Part shown: piece after piece, positions 61,204-64,000 of the stretch
How the letters are laid out: each line of letters opens with the position of its first letter
How positions within the stretch are numbered: the stretch's first letter is position 1
Notes under the pieces: generated by a model
The model's database searches: none
Told to the model about the DNA's origin: nothing
What the model saw: only the letters and a program-made list of their open reading frames with translations
NCBI RefSeq assembly: GCF_015560805.1
Contig: NZ_JADMSO010000003.1
Span: 266,310 to 330,309, forward strand
Source: Mediterraneibacter glycyrrhizinilyticus
Lineage (GTDB): Bacteria > Bacillota > Clostridia > Lachnospirales > Lachnospiraceae
Direction of reading: 5' to 3'
DNA length: 64,000 nt
Program-made: the position numbers and the translations under genes

Positions 61204-63816
61204 ATGCGTGATTATTATCAGATGTCAGCAGAAGATGTGAGACAGGAAATCAACGGAACGCAGGAACCGCTCACAATGGATCAGATTCGGGAACATCAGG
61301 AAAAGTATGGTCCGAACGAACTTGTAGAGGGGAAAAAGAAAACGACGCTTCAGATTTTTCTGGAGCAGTATAAAGACTTCCTTGTGATCATTCTGATCAT
61401 TGCTGCGATCGTTTCCGGTTTTCTCGGAGACATGGAGAGTACCCTTGTTATTTTGATCGTTATCACAATGAATGCGATCCTTGGGACCGTACAGACCGTA
61501 AAGGCAGAACAGTCTCTTGACAGTTTGAAGAAATTATCCGGACCGGAGGCAAAAGTGCTCCGTGATGGAAATATCGTACCGGTTCCGTCATCAGAAGTGA
61601 CGGTCGGCGATGTGGTGATCTTAGATGCGGGAGATTATATCCCGGCGGACGGTCGGATTTTGGAATGTGCCAGCCTGAAAGTGGACGAAAGTGCGCTGAC
61701 AGGAGAAAGCCTCGGAGTTGAAAAGACGATCGATACGATCTCAGGCGAAGTACCGCTCGGAGATCGTGTGAATATGGTATATTCCGGAAGCTTTGTAACT
61801 TACGGACGAGGAAGATTCCTTGTAACCGGAATCGGAATGGAAACAGAAGTTGGTAAAATTGCCAGTCTTCTGAAGACAACTTCGGAAAAGAGAACACCAC
61901 TCCAGATCAATCTGGATCAGTTTGGACAGAAGCTTTCCATCATTATACTGATCTTTTGTGGTATTCTGTTTGGTATCAATGTATTCCGCGGCGGTGAGAT
62001 CGGTGATGCATTTATGTTTGCTGTAGCACTTGCAGTTGCGGCAATCCCGGAAGCACTCAGTTCGATCGTGACGATCGTACTTTCTTTCGGCACGCAGAAG
62101 ATGGCAAAAGAACACGCGATCATCCGAAAACTGCAGGCAGTCGAGGGACTGGGAAGCGTATCGATCATCTGTTCGGATAAAACAGGTACTTTGACCCAGA
62201 ATAAGATGACGGTGGAAGATTATTATGTCAATGAATCAAGAATTCCGGCAGACAAGATCGATCCTAAAGATGATGATGTGAGACTGCTTCTTGTCAGCAG
62301 CATTCTCTGCAACGATTCTACCAATGTAGATGGGGTGGAGGTTGGAGATCCGACGGAGACCGCTTTGATCAATCTTGGAAGCAAGATCGGAGTAGAGGCG
62401 CAGGATGTTCGAGAACGTTATCCGCGGGAAAGTGAAAATCCGTTTGACAGTGACCGTAAATTGATGGCGACGAAACATACGATCGAGGGCAGACATCTGA
62501 TGATCGTCAAAGGTGCGGTTGATGTCTTACTAAACCGTATGGACCGGATCCATATTAATGGAGAGATCCGTTCGATCACGGAAGCGGATAAGCAGAAGAT
62601 CGAGGCGCAGAATCAGGAATTTTCAAGAGAGGGTCTGCGAGTGCTCGGGTTTGCATATAAAGAAGTTCCGGCTGATCTGGAACTGACAGTGGATCATGAG
62701 GATGGACTGATCTTCCTTGGTCTGATCGATATGATGGATCCGCCGAGAGAGGAGTCCAAAGCGGCAGTTGAAGAATGTAAGCGTGCGGGAATCCGCCCGA
62801 TCATGATCACAGGAGATCATAAAGTCACAGCGGCAGCTATCGCAAAACGAATCGGCATTCTTCAGGATGAGTCCGAAGCATGTGAGGGCGCTGAGATCGA
62901 TTCGATGACAGATGAAGAACTGAAAAACTTTGTGGAGAAGATTTCCGTGTATGCGCGTGTGTCACCGGAACATAAGATCCGGATCGTGCGTGCATGGCAG
63001 GAAAAAGGAAATATTGTTTCCATGACAGGGGACGGCGTCAATGACGCACCGGCGTTGAAACAGGCGGATATCGGTGTTGCAATGGGAATTACCGGAAGTG
63101 AAGTTTCCAAAGACGCTGCATCTATGGTACTGACGGACGATAACTTTGCAACGATCGTAAAAGCCGTTGAAAACGGACGGAATGTATATCGGAATATCAA
63201 GAATGCGATCCTGTTTCTTCTTTCCGGTAACTTCGGCGCGATCCTTGCAGTATTGTATGCTTCGATCGCAGGTCTTCCGGTACCGTTTGCACCGGTGCAT
63301 CTGTTGTTCATCAACTTGCTGACAGATAGTCTGCCGGCGATCGCATTGGGACTGGAGCCGCACTCGATGGATGTGATGAATGAGAAACCGAGACCGATGA
63401 ATGAGTCGATTCTGACGCCAAGTTTCCTGAAACGGATCGGTATCGGCGGTCTTTCGATCGGTGTGACGACGATGATCGCATTTATGATCGGATATCAGGG
63501 CGGAAACGCTGTGCTGGCAAGTACAATGGCGTTCGGAACATTATGTACGGCGCGTCTTGTGCATGGGTTTAACTGTAAAGAAGATAAACCGGTTATTTTC
63601 ACAAACCGTTTCTTTAACAACATTTACTTGATCGGAGCATTTGTTCTCGGTCTGGCGCTGATCACAGCGGTTATGATGATCCCGGGACTGCATTCTCTTT
63701 TCCAGGTACAGACATTGACGTTTACACAGCTGATGACCGTGTATGGTCTGGCGCTTGTCAATCTTCCGGTGATCCAGTTTATCAAAGCGATCAACCAGAA
63801 ATTACACTGGATATAA
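61204..63816 (+). CDS. P-type cation ATPase, P2A-like (probable Mn2+/Ca2+ exporter)
   Basis: 870 residues: N-terminal cation ATPase domain, actuator loop with TGES (ALTGESLGVEKT), phosphorylation motif ICSDKTGTLTQNKMT, ATP-binding domain, MTGDGVNDAPALKQAD hinge. Membrane metal ligands are in VAAIPEALSS (M4) and NLLTDSLPAIALGLEP (M6), as in SERCA-type pumps. The Mn2+ riboswitch upstream and the precedent of L. lactis YoaB suggest Mn2+ export. ATG 61204 follows GAAGGAGGAATT. Confidence 0.9.
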   Translation: MRDYYQMSAEDVRQEINGTQEPLTMDQIREHQEKYGPNELVEGKKKTTLQIFLEQYKDFLVIILIIAAIVSGFLGDMESTLVILIVITMNAILGTVQTVKAEQSLDSLKKLSGPEAKVLRDGNIVPVPSSEVTVGDVVILDAGDYIPADGRILECASLKVDESALTGESLGVEKTIDTISGEVPLGDRVNMVYSGSFVTYGRGRFLVTGIGMETEVGKIASLLKTTSEKRTPLQINLDQFGQKLSIIILIFCGILFGINVFRGGEIGDAFMFAVALAVAAIPEALSSIVTIVLSFGTQKMAKEHAIIRKLQAVEGLGSVSIICSDKTGTLTQNKMTVEDYYVNESRIPADKIDPKDDDVRLLLVSSILCNDSTNVDGVEVGDPTETALINLGSKIGVEAQDVRERYPRESENPFDSDRKLMATKHTIEGRHLMIVKGAVDVLLNRMDRIHINGEIRSITEADKQKIEAQNQEFSREGLRVLGFAYKEVPADLELTVDHEDGLIFLGLIDMMDPPREESKAAVEECKRAGIRPIMITGDHKVTAAAIAKRIGILQDESEACEGAEIDSMTDEELKNFVEKISVYARVSPEHKIRIVRAWQEKGNIVSMTGDGVNDAPALKQADIGVAMGITGSEVSKDAASMVLTDDNFATIVKAVENGRNVYRNIKNAILFLLSGNFGAILAVLYASIAGLPVPFAPVHLLFINLLTDSLPAIALGLEPHSMDVMNEKPRPMNESILTPSFLKRIGIGGLSIGVTTMIAFMIGYQGGNAVLASTMAFGTLCTARLVHGFNCKEDKPVIFTNRFFNNIYLIGAFVLGLALITAVMMIPGLHSLFQVQTLTFTQLMTVYGLALVNLPVIQFIKAINQKLHWI

Positions 63817-63894
63817 AAATGAAGTGAATAAAAGGGGCTATCGGGAAATAGATAGTTCTAAATAAGGGGCTGTAAAAAAACTCCCCTAATAGAA

Positions 63895-63928
63895 AATCGC
63901 TCAGACCTTACGGTCTGGGCGATTTTTT
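63895..63928 (+). terminator. Terminator after the cation ATPase / at the IS end
   Basis: A 13-bp stem (one G-T pair) with a TTAC loop and six T in the right arm and tail. Confidence 0.8.
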
Positions 63929-63941
63929 GGTATAATGAATT

Positions 63942-64000
63942 ATGCTACTAAATCAAAATACCAATGATAATTATACAGCTCGTCAGCTGAAATTACCATT
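63942..64000 (+). CDS. Putative transposase, first 19 codons only
   Basis: ATG 63942 opens MLLNQNTNDNYTARQLKLP and runs off the window. The TARQLKLPL-type start is typical of IS1182-family transposases of Clostridia as I remember them; too little is present to be sure. Confidence 0.45.
   Translation, partial: MLLNQNTNDNYTARQLKLP

Larger units (their letters stand above)
63866..64000 (+). mobile_element. Left end of a probable IS1182-type insertion sequence
   Basis: From GGGGCTGT (63866) the layout fits an IS end: a terminal-repeat-like start, a strong hairpin with T-tract (63895-63907 with 63912-63924) that would block outside transcription, and TATAAT at 63931 in front of a transposase-like start. 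The element continues outside the window. Confidence 0.5.

Overview
The window is a chromosomal segment of a low-to-medium GC, spore-forming, strictly anaerobic Firmicute, most probably a gut Lachnospiraceae (Clostridia). Support comes from the sporulation genes (gpr, spoIIP, spoIIIAA-AH, spoIVB, spo0A), a ferredoxin-type [FeFe] hydrogenase, a cobalamin-dependent MetH with a separate reactivation protein, frequent TTG/GTG starts with strong GGAGG ribosome binding sites, and Firmicute gene order throughout. Almost every gene is on the + strand; rpsT is the only clear - strand gene.

Layout. 1-840: 3' end of ilvC. 1126-1389: rpsT (-). 1577-3869: gpr and spoIIP. 4038-8261: a type IIA topoisomerase pair (parE/parC-like). 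8292-16813: the rimP-nusA-rnpM-ylxQ-infB-rbfA-nrnA-truB-ribF translation/transcription operon, behind a promoter and a leader with two perfect hairpins. 16901-19939: a Na+/phosphate symporter-like protein and a MATE transporter. 19948-22714: rpsO and pnp, each with its own promoter and a structured leader. 22780-29050: an A+T-rich accessory island. 29123-31041: a MarR regulator and a second MATE pump. 31176-36116: spoIIIAA-AH. 36205-37794: prfC. 37869-49172: the asp23-nusB-xseA-xseB-ispA-dxs-tlyA-nadK-argR-recN-spoIVB-spo0A run. 49311-54765: glgA, metF, a MetH reactivation protein and metH. 54790-56301: hydrogenase. Then alaS, rpsU, gdhA and a P-type cation ATPase behind a yybP-ykoY Mn2+ riboswitch. 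The window ends in the first bases of what looks like an IS1182-type insertion sequence.

The most unusual part is the 22.8-29.0 kb island. It holds about ten unrelated single-gene units on one strand: alpha/beta hydrolase, two GNATs, a ClbS/DfsB-family protein, a P-loop kinase-like protein, two unrecognised proteins, a VOC protein, an NTF2-like protein and tiny membrane proteins. Several of their 3' junctions share a related repeat of about 50 bp. The island also holds a truncated second copy of the ClbS/DfsB gene and a frameshifted paralogue of its first small membrane protein. It looks like a locus that gains and loses single-gene cassettes, but no recombinase lies in the window. A second notable signal is a nearly identical two-hairpin repeat of about 95 bp at 968-1062 and, inverted, at 46905-47002. 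Each copy lies directly behind an intrinsic terminator.

Other regulatory structure visible in the sequence includes Spo0A boxes before spo0A, promoter elements embedded in terminator hairpins before asp23 and nusB, and a large leader hairpin before pnp. All functional calls come from reading motifs and gene order; no database search was run.
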